Positions 44,469-53,561 of a stretch of DNA of 64,000 bases are shown one piece after another (the stretch's first letter is position 1; each line of letters begins with the position of its first letter). This DNA is from Candidatus Brocadia sp. (GTDB taxonomy: Bacteria > Planctomycetota > Brocadiia > Brocadiales > Brocadiaceae). The translations under genes and the position numbers were made by a program. The notes beneath the pieces were generated by a model, which worked only from the letters and a program-made list of their open reading frames with translations, was not told where the DNA came from and did no database searches. The stretch lies in assembly GCA_011525665.1 (NCBI GenBank), contig WYAU01000021.1:20856-84855 (forward strand), given 5' to 3'.

Positions 44469-44975
44469 CTACGCTGTGCCAGGGAATCCCGACTCTTTTA
44501 TCTCCTCTATAACTGTGGCAACAGTGTCGGGCGCTAGTTTCCCGTGGATATCTTCATCCACCATCATAACGGGCGCCAGCGAACATGCGCCAAGGCACGC
44601 CACTTCTTCCAGCGTGAATACATTATCCCTTGTTGTCATACCTGTGGAAACCTCCAGCGTTTTACTCAGTTTTTCCAGTACCTTTTTTGCCCCCTTTACA
44701 TGGCACGCAGTCCCGCAACACACCTTGATGATATGTTGGCCGCGCGGTTTTAAGTGAAACTGGGCGTAAAAAGTGGCGACTCCTATTATTTCATGAGTGC
44801 TGACATGTAATCTTTCTGAAATAAGGTCAACAACGGGCTCTGGTAAATAACCATATTCGGCCTGCACCATTTGCAAGATAGGAATTAAAGCCCCTCTCAC
44901 ATTTTTATATTTCTCCAGTATCTTTTCTGTCTGTGAAAGATCTGTCGTTTTATTTCGCACAGTCTGGTCTTTCAT
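44469..44975 (-). CDS. nuoE: NADH-quinone oxidoreductase subunit E ([2Fe-2S])
   Basis: Thioredoxin-like [2Fe-2S] subunit of the NADH module, 168 residues. Cluster ligands: CCGTAC (C-x4-C, about 91-96) and CLGACS (C-x3-C, about 132-136). N-terminal helices KYKNVRGALIPILQMVQAEY are typical. It is separated from nuoD by 247 bp and from nuoF by 166 bp, both unusually large gaps for an otherwise tight operon, so a second promoter before nuoE is possible. Confidence 0.96.
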   Translation of the reverse strand: MKDQTVRNKTTDLSQTEKILEKYKNVRGALIPILQMVQAEYGYLPEPVVDLISERLHVSTHEIIGVATFYAQFHLKPRGQHIIKVCCGTACHVKGAKKVLEKLSKTLEVSTGMTTRDNVFTLEEVACLGACSLAPVMMVDEDIHGKLAPDTVATVIEEIKESGFPGTA

Positions 44976-45222
44976 TGTATGCGCAGGAAATTGTTTTGTT
45001 ATACTTTACGGGTTATAAAAGCAGTTATACTGCCTCCGGATAAAGCACCGCTGCCTTTTTCCGGGCCACGTACTGAACTTATCGACTCATCCGTTCGGGA
45101 ACACTATTGCAAAGAGGCCGGGTTTCTCGCTTACTCCACCACCAAATCATGTCCTTAGGGAAACGACGAAGGCGTTTGGAAGCGGGCAGTCCTGCCGAAT
45201 ATCCATTTATGATTGTGAAATT

Positions 45223-46419
45223 TTAGCGGTCTATCTCTCCTAAAACAATATCCAGGCTTCCGATGGTAGCAACAACGTCCGGCAGCAGCCTGCCTTCCAC
45301 CATTTTCGGCAATGCCTCCAGATTGACAAAAGAAGGAGGCCGTATTTTCAGCCGGTAAGGATTGCTGGAGCCGTCACTGACGATATAAAAACCCAATTCA
45401 CCCTTGGGGGCCTCGATGCTGGAGTAAACCTCTCCCTCCGGCGGGTGGATACCGTGCATGATGAGTTTAAAATGGCCGATCATAGATTCCATATTTGTTT
45501 CTACGTCCTCTTTTGGAGGCAAGGTGACATTGGGTATCCTTGCCAGAAAATCTCCCCGGGGAAGGATATTTAAAGCCTGATGAACGATGCTATTGCTCTG
45601 GCGCATCTCTTCCATGCGCACGCGATACCGATCGTACACGTCTCCGTTTTTGCCAAGGGGAACGCTAAAATTATATTTATCGTAGCTGGAATAAGGTTCC
45701 GATTTCCTGATATCCCAGTTAACTCCTGAGCCGCGTAAACTTGGCCCGCTGAGACCGTAATCGATCGCGTCTTCCGCGGAAATCACGCCCACGCCGACTG
45801 TGCGTTTTTTCCATATGGGATTGTCCGTCAGGAGCGTCTCGTATTCATCAAGCCGCGCGGGAAATCCGGTAACAAATGCGTGGGTCTTTTCCAGGAATCC
45901 TCCGGGCAAATCACGTGATATACCCCCCACCCGAATATAGGAGAGGTGCATCCTCGCTCCTGAAACCATTTCAAAGATGTCATAAATCTCCTCGCGTTCC
46001 CGGAAGCAGTAAAAAAACACGCTCATTGCCCCGATATCCAGCGCATGGGTTGCCAGCCACAACAAATGAGAGGCAATCCTGGTAAGCTCGCAGAGCAGTA
46101 CACGGATATGGTGTGCCCTTTCCGGGGCCTGGACGCCAAGGAGTTTTTCCACCGCAAGGGCATACGCCAGATTGTTTGAGAAAGGGGCTACGTAATCCAG
46201 CCGGTCTGTGAGGGGAATACACTGATGATAGGTTCGGTATTCCGCAAGTTTTTCCACACCCCTGTGGAGGAATCCCACGTGTGGGACGGCTTTTACGATC
46301 ATCTCGCCATCCAGTTCCAGCAATAGTCTCAAAACGCCGTGCGTGCTGGGATGTTGCGGACCCATATTGATGGTCATCAGGTGGGTCGTAGTAGTAGTTG
46401 TTGTTGCCGTCTCCGTCAC
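45223..46419 (-). CDS. nuoD: NADH-quinone oxidoreductase subunit D
   Basis: The 49-kDa quinone-site subunit of complex I, 398 residues, related to [NiFe]-hydrogenase large subunits. [20 protein letters not shown] carries the quinone-binding His; [20 protein letters not shown] and the C-terminal [16 protein letters not shown] ending ([13 protein letters not shown]) are standard. The N-terminus has seven consecutive threonines from an ACN codon run. NuoC and NuoD are separate proteins here. The start overlaps the nuoC stop by 4 bp. Confidence 0.97.
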   Translation of the reverse strand: MTETATTTTTTTHLMTINMGPQHPSTHGVLRLLLELDGEMIVKAVPHVGFLHRGVEKLAEYRTYHQCIPLTDRLDYVAPFSNNLAYALAVEKLLGVQAPERAHHIRVLLCELTRIASHLLWLATHALDIGAMSVFFYCFREREEIYDIFEMVSGARMHLSYIRVGGISRDLPGGFLEKTHAFVTGFPARLDEYETLLTDNPIWKKRTVGVGVISAEDAIDYGLSGPSLRGSGVNWDIRKSEPYSSYDKYNFSVPLGKNGDVYDRYRVRMEEMRQSNSIVHQALNILPRGDFLARIPNVTLPPKEDVETNMESMIGHFKLIMHGIHPPEGEVYSSIEAPKGELGFYIVSDGSSNPYRLKIRPPSFVNLEALPKMVEGRLLPDVVATIGSLDIVLGEIDR

Positions 46420-46925
46420 GCCTCACCCTTTCGATAGGTATCCCGGAGTGTGGTGGGTTGTCTTCCGTCCAAAGGATAGTCTTTTCGTAAGGGATATCCT
46501 TCAAAATCTTCCGGTGTGAGTATCTTTCTCAGGTCGGGGTGCCCCTCAAACGCAATACCAAACATGTCATAGGTCTCTCGTTCATGCCAATCGGCTGTCT
46601 TCCAGATGCCTGTTACCGTTGACAGACAAGGGTCATCGGAGGGAACGTGCACTTTAAGACGTATGCGATGGTTTTTTTTCAGGGAATAGAGGTGGTATAC
46701 CACCTCAAAAACGTTATCAGTTGCAACCCGGTCAACACCACAGAGATCCGATAAAAAATCAAAATCAAGCGCTTCGTCTTCTTTAAGGAATCTGGCTATA
46801 TCGACGATGCTATCCTTCTTTACGATAAGGGTTAGTTCATTACGAAATATATGAGAACCCGTAATTGCTTCCGGAAAACGTGTTTTTATTGCTGTGGAGA
46901 CAGGCTCAATATCCATGTTGTTCAC
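46416..46925 (-). CDS. nuoC: NADH-quinone oxidoreductase subunit C
   Basis: The 30-kDa subunit of complex I, 169 residues. Family signature: [19 protein letters not shown] and [20 protein letters not shown] followed by [20 protein letters not shown]. Overlaps nuoB by 4 bp and nuoD by 4 bp, indicating translational coupling. Confidence 0.97.
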   Translation of the reverse strand: MNNMDIEPVSTAIKTRFPEAITGSHIFRNELTLIVKKDSIVDIARFLKEDEALDFDFLSDLCGVDRVATDNVFEVVYHLYSLKKNHRIRLKVHVPSDDPCLSTVTGIWKTADWHERETYDMFGIAFEGHPDLRKILTPEDFEGYPLRKDYPLDGRQPTTLRDTYRKGEA

Positions 46926-47389
46926 AAAGATTCTTCTTCAATTTTTTTCTGTATTTCCATGATGGCGTGGATCAATGCCTCCGGCCTGGGCGGACATCCG
47001 GGGAGATACACATCCACGGGCACGACCTGATCCAGGCCTTGAACCACGCTGTATGTGTTGTATACACCGCCAGAGACTGCACAGGCACCCATAGCGATAA
47101 CCCATTTGGGTTCCGGCATCTGATCGTAAATTTTCCTTGCCACAGATGCCATCTTATAGGTAAGCGTACCGGCGACGATCATCAGGTCTGACTGCCTCGG
47201 TGAAAACCGAAAGACTTCTGCACCGAATCGGGCAAGATCATAACGGGGCGCAACCACTGCCATCATTTCTATGGCACAGCAGGCCAAACCAAATGGCATA
47301 GGCCAGAGGGAGGACTTGCGTGCCCAGTTTACCATGGTGGTTAAGGTAGTGGTCAGGATGTTATCTCCCAGATGACTTTCTATTCCCAT
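46922..47389 (-). CDS. nuoB: NADH-quinone oxidoreductase subunit B
   Basis: Carries cluster N2, the last electron donor to quinone; 155 residues from ATG 47389 ([16 protein letters not shown]). Ligands: the Cys pair in [11 protein letters not shown], Cys in [10 protein letters not shown] and Cys in [11 protein letters not shown]. The frame is open to 47425, but the ATG at 47389 overlaps the nuoA stop by 10 bp and gives the normal family N-terminus. Confidence 0.96.
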   Translation of the reverse strand: MGIESHLGDNILTTTLTTMVNWARKSSLWPMPFGLACCAIEMMAVVAPRYDLARFGAEVFRFSPRQSDLMIVAGTLTYKMASVARKIYDQMPEPKWVIAMGACAVSGGVYNTYSVVQGLDQVVPVDVYLPGCPPRPEALIHAIMEIQKKIEEESL

Positions 47390-47733
47390 TCCAACCCGCC
47401 CCTTTTCCATATATAAAGATAACAAACGAGCAGTATGCCGATAAAGACGAGCATTTCAATAAATCCAAAAAGCTTGAGCGACTTAAATGCCACGGCCCAC
47501 GGGTAAAGAAAAATGACCTCAACATCGAAAATAACAAAAAGCATGGCGATGAGATAAAATTTTACCGAGAAACGCTCCCGCGCCGAACCTACCGGATCAA
47601 TGCCACACTCGTACGGAGAAAGCTTTTCTGCCGTGGGTTTCCGCCTTCCTAAAATGGTGGAAATCCCAATGTTGGTAACGGCAAATCCTCCGGCTATGGC
47701 AAACAGTATCAGTATGGGCAAATATTGCGTCAT
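47380..47733 (-). CDS. nuoA: NADH-quinone oxidoreductase subunit A
   Basis: Three-helix membrane subunit of complex I, 117 residues, first gene of the operon. [11 protein letters not shown] carries the conserved Glu and Cys of the quinone-cavity loop; [18 protein letters not shown] is the second signature. A strong TTGACT/TATAAT promoter ends seven bases before the ATG, so the operon transcript is predicted to be leaderless. Confidence 0.96.
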   Translation of the reverse strand: MTQYLPILILFAIAGGFAVTNIGISTILGRRKPTAEKLSPYECGIDPVGSARERFSVKFYLIAMLFVIFDVEVIFLYPWAVAFKSLKLFGFIEMLVFIGILLVCYLYIWKRGGLEWE

Positions 47734-47740
47734 AAGAAAG

Positions 47741-47768
47741 ATTATAGAGTTATTTTTTCAAAAGTCAA
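47741..47768 (-). promoter_or_regulatory. Sigma70-like promoter of the nuo operon, predicted leaderless
   Basis: TTGACT (47763-47768), a 16-base spacer and TATAAT (47741-47746) on the minus strand. A start seven bases further falls at 47734, next to the nuoA ATG at 47733. There is no room for a ribosome site. Confidence 0.65.
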
Positions 47769-48210
47769 AGAGATTTGCTGTGCCAAATCTTTCACAAAAT
47801 AATAAGGATGATCGGTGAAGCAAGTATAATGCCATGTTCTATGGAGGTCAGTAAAGTGCTTGATGATAGATACTTAATAACTTAAATTTTTTGAGATGTT
47901 TTGTAATCGGTGTTAAATATGACCGTAAGTGGCGGAATTGAACACGCGGCGGTAAAACGTATAAAAGTTTCGTTTTTGTGAAAAATTCCATGGTGAAATA
48001 CATCGATAATTTTCAAAAAAAGAACCTGTGCAAAAATACCGACCGGGAATTATAGTCAGTAACACCTGAAAAAGCTGTCCATGGCCAAATTTAAATCGTT
48101 AACAGGAGTTCCTTGCATTTCGCCACACGAAAGCACGGTTTTATGGCTTTGAGAAGAGAATTTACACAAAACAGTTGACAGTATGGCGCAATCATCATAT
48201 AAATTATGCC
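47769..48210. other. Divergent intergenic spacer (nuo operon / udp)
   Basis: AT-rich, no gene. Beyond the nuoA promoter I see no firm signal; the promoter of the uridine phosphorylase gene was not identified. Confidence 0.4.
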
Positions 48211-48978
48211 ATGAATTTTGTATATCATCTTGATCTTGATAGCAAAAAGATACAGGACGCAAAGACCGCACTGCTGCCCGGCGATCCTTTCAGGTCTCAG
48301 GTTATTGCCGAAACAATTTCGGCGATATATGGAACAGGCAATAAAAAGTTAGCATGGAAGAGGGAATTCTGCACGTATATTGCTGAGATGAAGGGGAAAC
48401 GGATCCTCATTACTTCAACGGGTATCGGAGGTCCCTCCGCATCCATAGCCGTTGATGAACTGGCGCAACTGGGAATAGACACATTCATCCGGGTGGGAAC
48501 AACGGGGGCCATTCAGGATCATATTGATATTGGAGACGTCATTATCACATCGGGCTCTGTACGCCTTGATGGGGCATCCACCCATTACGCACCTGTCGAA
48601 TATCCCGCGGTTGCTCATTATGAGGTTCTCCATGCCCTGATTGAAGGGGCAAAAAAAGCACAGGTAAGGTACCATGTGGGAGTAACGGCGTCTTCCGACA
48701 CATTTTATCCCGGTGAGGAGAGGTACGATTCATTCACGAAATATGTCCTGAGGAGGTTTCAGGGTGCTACGGAAGAATGGCAAAGGCTTCATGTGCTGAA
48801 CTACGAAATGGAATCATCAACGGTATTGACCCTTACCGCTTCCATGGGCCTCAGGGGAGGCTGTATCACGGGCGTGGTAAACAGAGGCGGCACGGGAAAG
48901 ATAAAAAAAGAGGCGCTTAAGGTTGGGGAGGAAAACGCGATAAAGGTTGCAATAGCCTCTGTAGAATGTTTGATATAA
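48211..48978 (+). CDS. udp: Uridine phosphorylase
   Basis: Nucleoside phosphorylase family I enzyme, about 255 residues from ATG 48211, cleaving uridine to uracil and ribose 1-phosphate (pyrimidine salvage). Motifs: LLPGDPFRSQVIAE (phosphate loop), ITSTGIGGPSASIAVDEL, FIRVGTTGAIQDHIDIGD and the ribose/base site LNYEMESSTVLTL. TTG 48175 would add 12 residues; I prefer the ATG because the family N-terminus begins near it. Other family I phosphorylases are possible but the FYPGEERYDSF loop fits uridine enzymes. Confidence 0.88.
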   Translation: MNFVYHLDLDSKKIQDAKTALLPGDPFRSQVIAETISAIYGTGNKKLAWKREFCTYIAEMKGKRILITSTGIGGPSASIAVDELAQLGIDTFIRVGTTGAIQDHIDIGDVIITSGSVRLDGASTHYAPVEYPAVAHYEVLHALIEGAKKAQVRYHVGVTASSDTFYPGEERYDSFTKYVLRRFQGATEEWQRLHVLNYEMESSTVLTLTASMGLRGGCITGVVNRGGTGKIKKEALKVGEENAIKVAIASVECLI

Positions 48979-49044
48979 TCAGGCCTCCGCAAATATGACA
49001 TTTCATCAGAATATTCTTTGCATCCACGCAATGACAACTTTCTG

Positions 49045-50211
49045 TTAGCGTTTCCTAGAATTGCCATTCCTTTCAAATCGCAGAGAATATGTCCTTTGAT
49101 AAAGGTCTTCAATTCGATTCACCATATTTTCAACTGTATAGTCATCGGATATCGTGCCTTTCAGGGAGGCTGAAAGATGGTTTCTTAACCCGGCATCGTT
49201 GGTCATGCTTGTCATAGCTGACGCGAGGGCATTCGGGTCTTTAGCCGGTACTAAGAGTGCATTTTTTCCATTGATTAGAATGTCGGCAACGCCGTCAATG
49301 TCCGTAGCAATAACGGGTTTTCCGGCTGCACCTGCTTCCATGATTGAGAGGGGCTGTCCTTCCCACAGAGAAGACAAAATAAAGACGTCGATGGCAGACA
49401 AAAGCTCATGGACATCCGTTCTTGCACCCAGGAATTGAACCGCGTTATAAATACCGAATTCTTGCGCCAATTTTTCCAGTTTGTCCCTAAGTTCGCCCTC
49501 CCCGATAATCCATAGCCGCGCGTAAGGGCGGCTGTCCCTTACGGCCCGAAATGCCTCAAGGAGATAGCGTTGTCCCTTTTGCACATGAAGACGTCCGACG
49601 TTTCCAAACACTATGGCGGATTCGTCCAGTCCGTACCGGGCTCTCAGCGCCTTTCTTTGGGCAATATTATAGAATTTTTCCGTTTCGATTCCATAGTGGA
49701 TTATGACACCTTTCTTTTCGTTTACTATTCCCGCCTCTAACCCTTTCCGGTAATCGGACGGACAAACGCAAATGACTTTATCGGTCAGGGGGAGAAGAAG
49801 CCGGTCTACTACCCGAAAATGGCGTGGGAATGTGTGGTGTTTACTCAGATAATGCATGCCGTGATAGCTGTGGATACGAACAACGGGAATGCCCGCAAGA
49901 AGGGAACCTATGCGTCCCCAAAAACCGGCAGTACCGCCATGGGTATGGATGATATCAAAATTTGACCGGCGAAATATCCGGACGGCTTCACAAAAAGTTT
50001 TTAAACCGATGCGATTATCCATGGAGATGGAAATGGTACCGATGCCCACCTTGCTGGCCTCTTCTACCAGAAAACCTTGACCGTTGCATGCAATACTGAC
50101 CTCGAATTTTTCCCGGTCAAGATGCTTTGCAAGCATCAGCACATGCACCTGACCGCCACCGATGCTTGCGTCATCAATCATTTCCAAAACGCGGATTTTC
50201 TTTACAGACAT
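49045..50211 (-). CDS. GT4-family glycosyltransferase
   Basis: Retaining GT-B glycosyltransferase of 388 residues from ATG 50211 (MSVKKIRVLEMIDDASIGGG). The donor-site signature is SSLWEGQPLSIMEAGAAGKP followed by ATDIDGVADIL. GGGGAA lies upstream of the ATG, which overlaps the stop of the preceding GT2 gene by 10 bp. First (most downstream) gene of the polysaccharide cluster. The sugar and acceptor cannot be told. Confidence 0.88.
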   Translation of the reverse strand: MSVKKIRVLEMIDDASIGGGQVHVLMLAKHLDREKFEVSIACNGQGFLVEEASKVGIGTISISMDNRIGLKTFCEAVRIFRRSNFDIIHTHGGTAGFWGRIGSLLAGIPVVRIHSYHGMHYLSKHHTFPRHFRVVDRLLLPLTDKVICVCPSDYRKGLEAGIVNEKKGVIIHYGIETEKFYNIAQRKALRARYGLDESAIVFGNVGRLHVQKGQRYLLEAFRAVRDSRPYARLWIIGEGELRDKLEKLAQEFGIYNAVQFLGARTDVHELLSAIDVFILSSLWEGQPLSIMEAGAAGKPVIATDIDGVADILINGKNALLVPAKDPNALASAMTSMTNDAGLRNHLSASLKGTISDDYTVENMVNRIEDLYQRTYSLRFERNGNSRKR

Positions 50212-51035
50212 GGCAGTTTCCCCGTTCCACGGAGATACAACCGGAGGAGTTCCGTTTGCAGCCATCCCCGGTGTTTACGATAGTAGTAAATCTGGCTGGT
50301 GCGATAGAGTTCGTTGATTCTTTGCTTATCAACATTACCGGAGCTTCCTGCGAGTAAATGGATAATGGAGGTCGATGGACAATACATGATTTGCCATCCG
50401 GATGAGTTGATCCGTTTGCAGAGATCCTTATCTTCGAAGTACATAAACAGTTTTTCATCAAATCCGTTGACCTGCACAAAGGCCTGCTGCCTAACCATTA
50501 CACATGCTCCGGTTAACCACCCGACCGCTTTCGGGGTGCTATGCCAACGCTCCAGCAGAGGGCACATCACCGCATTCCATTTGCGGGCAAGGGAATAGAC
50601 GATTTTGTCAAGAAATTCTCCCCACAAGGTGGGGAGACGGCCTGCGGAAAGTTGAAAGGACCCGTTCCCAAAAAGGATCTTGGGGCCCACCGCACCAACC
50701 ACCGGATATTTATCAAGGAAATCAGACAATACTTTGATCGAGTTTTCAAAAAGGATCGTATCCGAGTTGAGAAACAAGAGATGGGCGCCTTTTGCCAGGC
50801 TTGCCCCGAGATTGTTTCCCCGGCTGAAGCCGAGATTTTCTGAACTTTCGACAAGCCGAACCGCCGGAAATTCCGAACGGATAACCTCCCTGTTGTTATC
50901 GGAAGACGCATTATCAACCACGATAACCTCAACGGGGATTTCCTGCGTTTGTTCATAAACCGATTTCAAACACTGGCGGAGGAGCACAGCGGAATTGTAA
51001 CTTACCAGAATAACGGACACTTTCACTTTTATCAT
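50202..51035 (-). CDS. GT2-family glycosyltransferase (rhamnosyltransferase-like)
   Basis: Inverting GT-A glycosyltransferase of 277 residues. VSVILVSYNSAVLLRQCLKS begins the fold, HLLFLNSDTILFENS has the metal-binding Asp pair region (NSD), and VGWLTGACVMVRQQAF and DEKLFMYFEDKDLCKR are typical of WcaA/RfbF-like rhamnosyl transferases. The C-terminus is short. Soluble or peripheral; operon with the overlapping GT4 gene downstream. Confidence 0.88.
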   Translation of the reverse strand: MIKVKVSVILVSYNSAVLLRQCLKSVYEQTQEIPVEVIVVDNASSDNNREVIRSEFPAVRLVESSENLGFSRGNNLGASLAKGAHLLFLNSDTILFENSIKVLSDFLDKYPVVGAVGPKILFGNGSFQLSAGRLPTLWGEFLDKIVYSLARKWNAVMCPLLERWHSTPKAVGWLTGACVMVRQQAFVQVNGFDEKLFMYFEDKDLCKRINSSGWQIMYCPSTSIIHLLAGSSGNVDKQRINELYRTSQIYYYRKHRGWLQTELLRLYLRGTGKLPCL

Positions 51036-51151
51036 AATTTACTGGTTTCCCTATGGATGATTCACTAATAACATCGTACAAGTCCAGCACGGACAAAGAC
51101 TGTTTGTCCGTGCCACCTCTGTATATCTACTATCCCTAAAAACTCCGCTTC

Positions 51152-52564
51152 TCACAATTTAATTTTTTTCAAAAAACTACATTGATACCTTTTTCCTATT
51201 TTCATGAGGATACGTTCTCGGAAAGTTTTTTTATCCCCAGTTCCCCCTTGCGAAGGGGGGAAGGGGGGTTGGTTGCAATTTGTTGTATTGTGGATAGCCG
51301 TAAACAATATTCCAATGATGAACCAAAGAAATACGGCATCGGGTTTCTTCCAGAAGCTATCGGTAAAGCCATGCAAGAAAAGGGAAATGAGTCCTGCCGT
51401 CATACCCGTCAAAAGCGCCTTTTCGTATGCTGATCCCGTAAACCGCCATGATTGTATCGCCGTGTAAAATACATTTGTAAATAGCCAGATGAATGCGAGC
51501 AGACCAAGAATACCCGATCCCACCAGCAAATGAAGAAAGACATTGTGAGGATGGGATAATCTTTCAATGCCCCTTTTTTGTGCCTTGCCCTTGACCTTTG
51601 TTTCGTTGGATTGTTCGCCCGCTTTATTTTTCTCTTGTTTTTCCGTATTTCTAATTTTTTCTGCGTACCGTTGATAGACGTTTCGAAAATTCCTTTTGCC
51701 AGGCCCTATGCCCAACAGGGGATGATCTTTCATGATAGCGATTGACGCCCTCCAGCATAACAGCCGTTCACCTAAAATTTCATCGGATGTAAAAAATTTG
51801 TTAACCTGTGTGATGGTCTTTGCCTGTGTAATAAATTTAGAAGGAGAAATGAAGATGCCCAATGCACACATGCCAATCAGTATAAATATCAGGTATTTCT
51901 TTTGTGCCGCAAAACCGATAAATAATATCGTAACAAAAATGGCCGCCCAGCTTGTCCTGTTCATTGTTAAGATTAAGGAAAAACTGCACACAAAAATGAG
52001 AATAGACAGGTACAGGCGGCTTAATATATTCTTGTAATAGAAAAATAAGCAGACAGCCATGGGTAATAATAACGATATGTACTTTGCGATCCGGGAATGA
52101 TATTCGAAGGTGGCAACAAGTCTTTCGTCACGGATAGCTATTCCTGTGTAATATCCATACAAACCGTATGCACACACGAGACCGCAGGTAATAAGCATGG
52201 CCTTTACGATGCGTTTTATCTGTTCACGGCTTTGGATGGTATTCACCATGCAAAAAAAGAGAATAAAATAGGTGAGATAATCATGAAATATCGTTCCAAG
52301 GCTGTACTGGATACGAACCGAATGAAATGAAGATGCCAGAGAACACAAAAGGAATAAAAGGATAGGAATACTGAGTGATGTTTTGATGAAGAGTATCTTT
52401 TTTTCGGACAGCATCCTCGCCGTCCAACACCCCATAACAGTTAAGAGACACAGTAATTTAAGAATATCAGCGCTGAACGGGAAAAAAGAGAAGATAAAAA
52501 AATAAGCAATAAAGGCATACCCTGAGATGAGATTAGTATAAGAGGTACTAGGCTTATTATCCAT
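51152..52564 (-). CDS. O-antigen ligase/polymerase family membrane protein, C-terminus derived from a repeat
   Basis: Polytopic protein of 470 residues of the Wzy_C (WaaL/RfaL) family, which joins or polymerises O-antigen-type glycans at the periplasmic face. About ten hydrophobic segments with a periplasmic loop ending in the family motif SHPHNVFLHLLVGSGILGLL (His-Pro-His-Asn). A charged stretch KQEKNKAGEQSNETKVKGKA lies in that loop. The last 35 or so residues (PPFPPSQGGTGDKKTF onward) are encoded by the composite palindromic repeat at 51216-51275 and are not family sequence. Its presence supports an LPS-like surface glycan. Confidence 0.85.
   Translation of the reverse strand: MDNKPSTSYTNLISGYAFIAYFFIFSFFPFSADILKLLCLLTVMGCWTARMLSEKKILFIKTSLSIPILLFLLCSLASSFHSVRIQYSLGTIFHDYLTYFILFFCMVNTIQSREQIKRIVKAMLITCGLVCAYGLYGYYTGIAIRDERLVATFEYHSRIAKYISLLLPMAVCLFFYYKNILSRLYLSILIFVCSFSLILTMNRTSWAAIFVTILFIGFAAQKKYLIFILIGMCALGIFISPSKFITQAKTITQVNKFFTSDEILGERLLCWRASIAIMKDHPLLGIGPGKRNFRNVYQRYAEKIRNTEKQEKNKAGEQSNETKVKGKAQKRGIERLSHPHNVFLHLLVGSGILGLLAFIWLFTNVFYTAIQSWRFTGSAYEKALLTGMTAGLISLFLHGFTDSFWKKPDAVFLWFIIGILFTAIHNTTNCNQPPFPPSQGGTGDKKTFRERILMKIGKRYQCSFLKKIKL
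51216..51275. repeat. Composite palindromic repeat, copy 3 (inside a reading frame)
   Basis: TTCTCGGAAAGTTTTTTTAT then CCCCAGTTCCCCCTTGCGAA and GGGGGGAAGGGGGG. It corresponds to the G/C-rich half and part of the hairpin half of the element at 5137-5240. It encodes the last part of the O-antigen ligase. Confidence 0.7.
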
Positions 52565-52587
52565 GATGAATTTTTAAATCCGTTCCA

Positions 52588-53550
52588 TTATTTCTTACCT
52601 TTAACAGGTTTTAAACCCATCCAATCAGGGCATAAGAAAAGATGCCACAAAAAGAGCTTATAGTATATTGATAGCCGATAGCGCAATCTTTCATTTTGAA
52701 AGAATACGAACGCATTGCCGGCAGCATTTGTAGCCAGATTCAGTATAATTTTTGCCAGATAGAATGTTCGAAGCATGGTATACGATAAGGCAGATCTGTT
52801 TTTTTTGAAAAAGGTATACAACGAACGGCAATACTCGACCTGTGATTGCCATGGCGCCCTCTTCTTACTCTGCCCGCCCAGGTGAATGACCCTGGCATCC
52901 GGTACATGATATACCTTCCAGCCCGCCTTTTGCATGCGATAGCACCAATCGGTTTCCTCGAAAAAAAAGAAGTAATCTTCATCCAATTTCCCCACATCTT
53001 CTATTGCCCTGTTCCTTATCATCATGCACGCTCCAATAACCGATTCTACCTCCACAGGGTGCGTTGCCTGCGTCTTTTTGCTGGGATATTTTCCGGGAAA
53101 GAGCCACCGCAATAAACTTTTGTTGAAAAGCTCCGTTGCCAGGGTAGGATGATTATCGTAACTATGCTGCCTGGCGCCATCGGGTTTCTGCAGTTGTGCG
53201 CCAACGATTCCGGCATCTTTCTGCCGCTCCATGAATGAATACATTGACTGTATGGCACCTTTCTGCAAGAGGGTGTCGGTATTGAGTAATACACTATAAG
53301 TATAGTTGGTGATATTTTTCTCCAGCGCCTGGTTCACAGCAGCAGCAAATCCCTTATTATCCCGGTTTTCTATGACAAAAGCCAGGGGAAATTGGTCATA
53401 CACGGCCTTAACGCTGCCATCCCCGGAACCATTATCAACTACATGTATGTGGTAACTGATTCCCGTAACGGTTGCATAGATAGAACGGATGCAGTCTATC
53501 AGGAGCTGCCTGGTATTCCAGTTTACAATGATAAAATTCAGGGCAATCAT
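52588..53550 (-). CDS. GT2-family glycosyltransferase
   Basis: Inverting GT-A glycosyltransferase of 320 residues from ATG 53550 (MIALNFIIVNWNTRQL). Signatures: VVDNGSGDGS, SVLLNTDTLLQKGAIQSM, VIGACMMIRNRAIEDVGKLD and DYFFFFEETDWCYRMQKAGW. An upstream TTG (53571) would overlap the GT9 gene end. It resembles dTDP-rhamnose-type transferases; substrate unknown. A C-terminal hydrophobic/basic segment may contact the membrane. Confidence 0.87.
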   Translation of the reverse strand: MIALNFIIVNWNTRQLLIDCIRSIYATVTGISYHIHVVDNGSGDGSVKAVYDQFPLAFVIENRDNKGFAAAVNQALEKNITNYTYSVLLNTDTLLQKGAIQSMYSFMERQKDAGIVGAQLQKPDGARQHSYDNHPTLATELFNKSLLRWLFPGKYPSKKTQATHPVEVESVIGACMMIRNRAIEDVGKLDEDYFFFFEETDWCYRMQKAGWKVYHVPDARVIHLGGQSKKRAPWQSQVEYCRSLYTFFKKNRSALSYTMLRTFYLAKIILNLATNAAGNAFVFFQNERLRYRLSIYYKLFLWHLFLCPDWMGLKPVKGKK

Positions 53551-53561
53551 AGAAAAAACGG

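Noticed and set aside
50211..50265. Upstream extension of the GT4 gene at 49045
   Set aside because: The extra 18 residues overlap the preceding GT2 gene more deeply and lack family similarity; ATG 50211 has a ribosome site.
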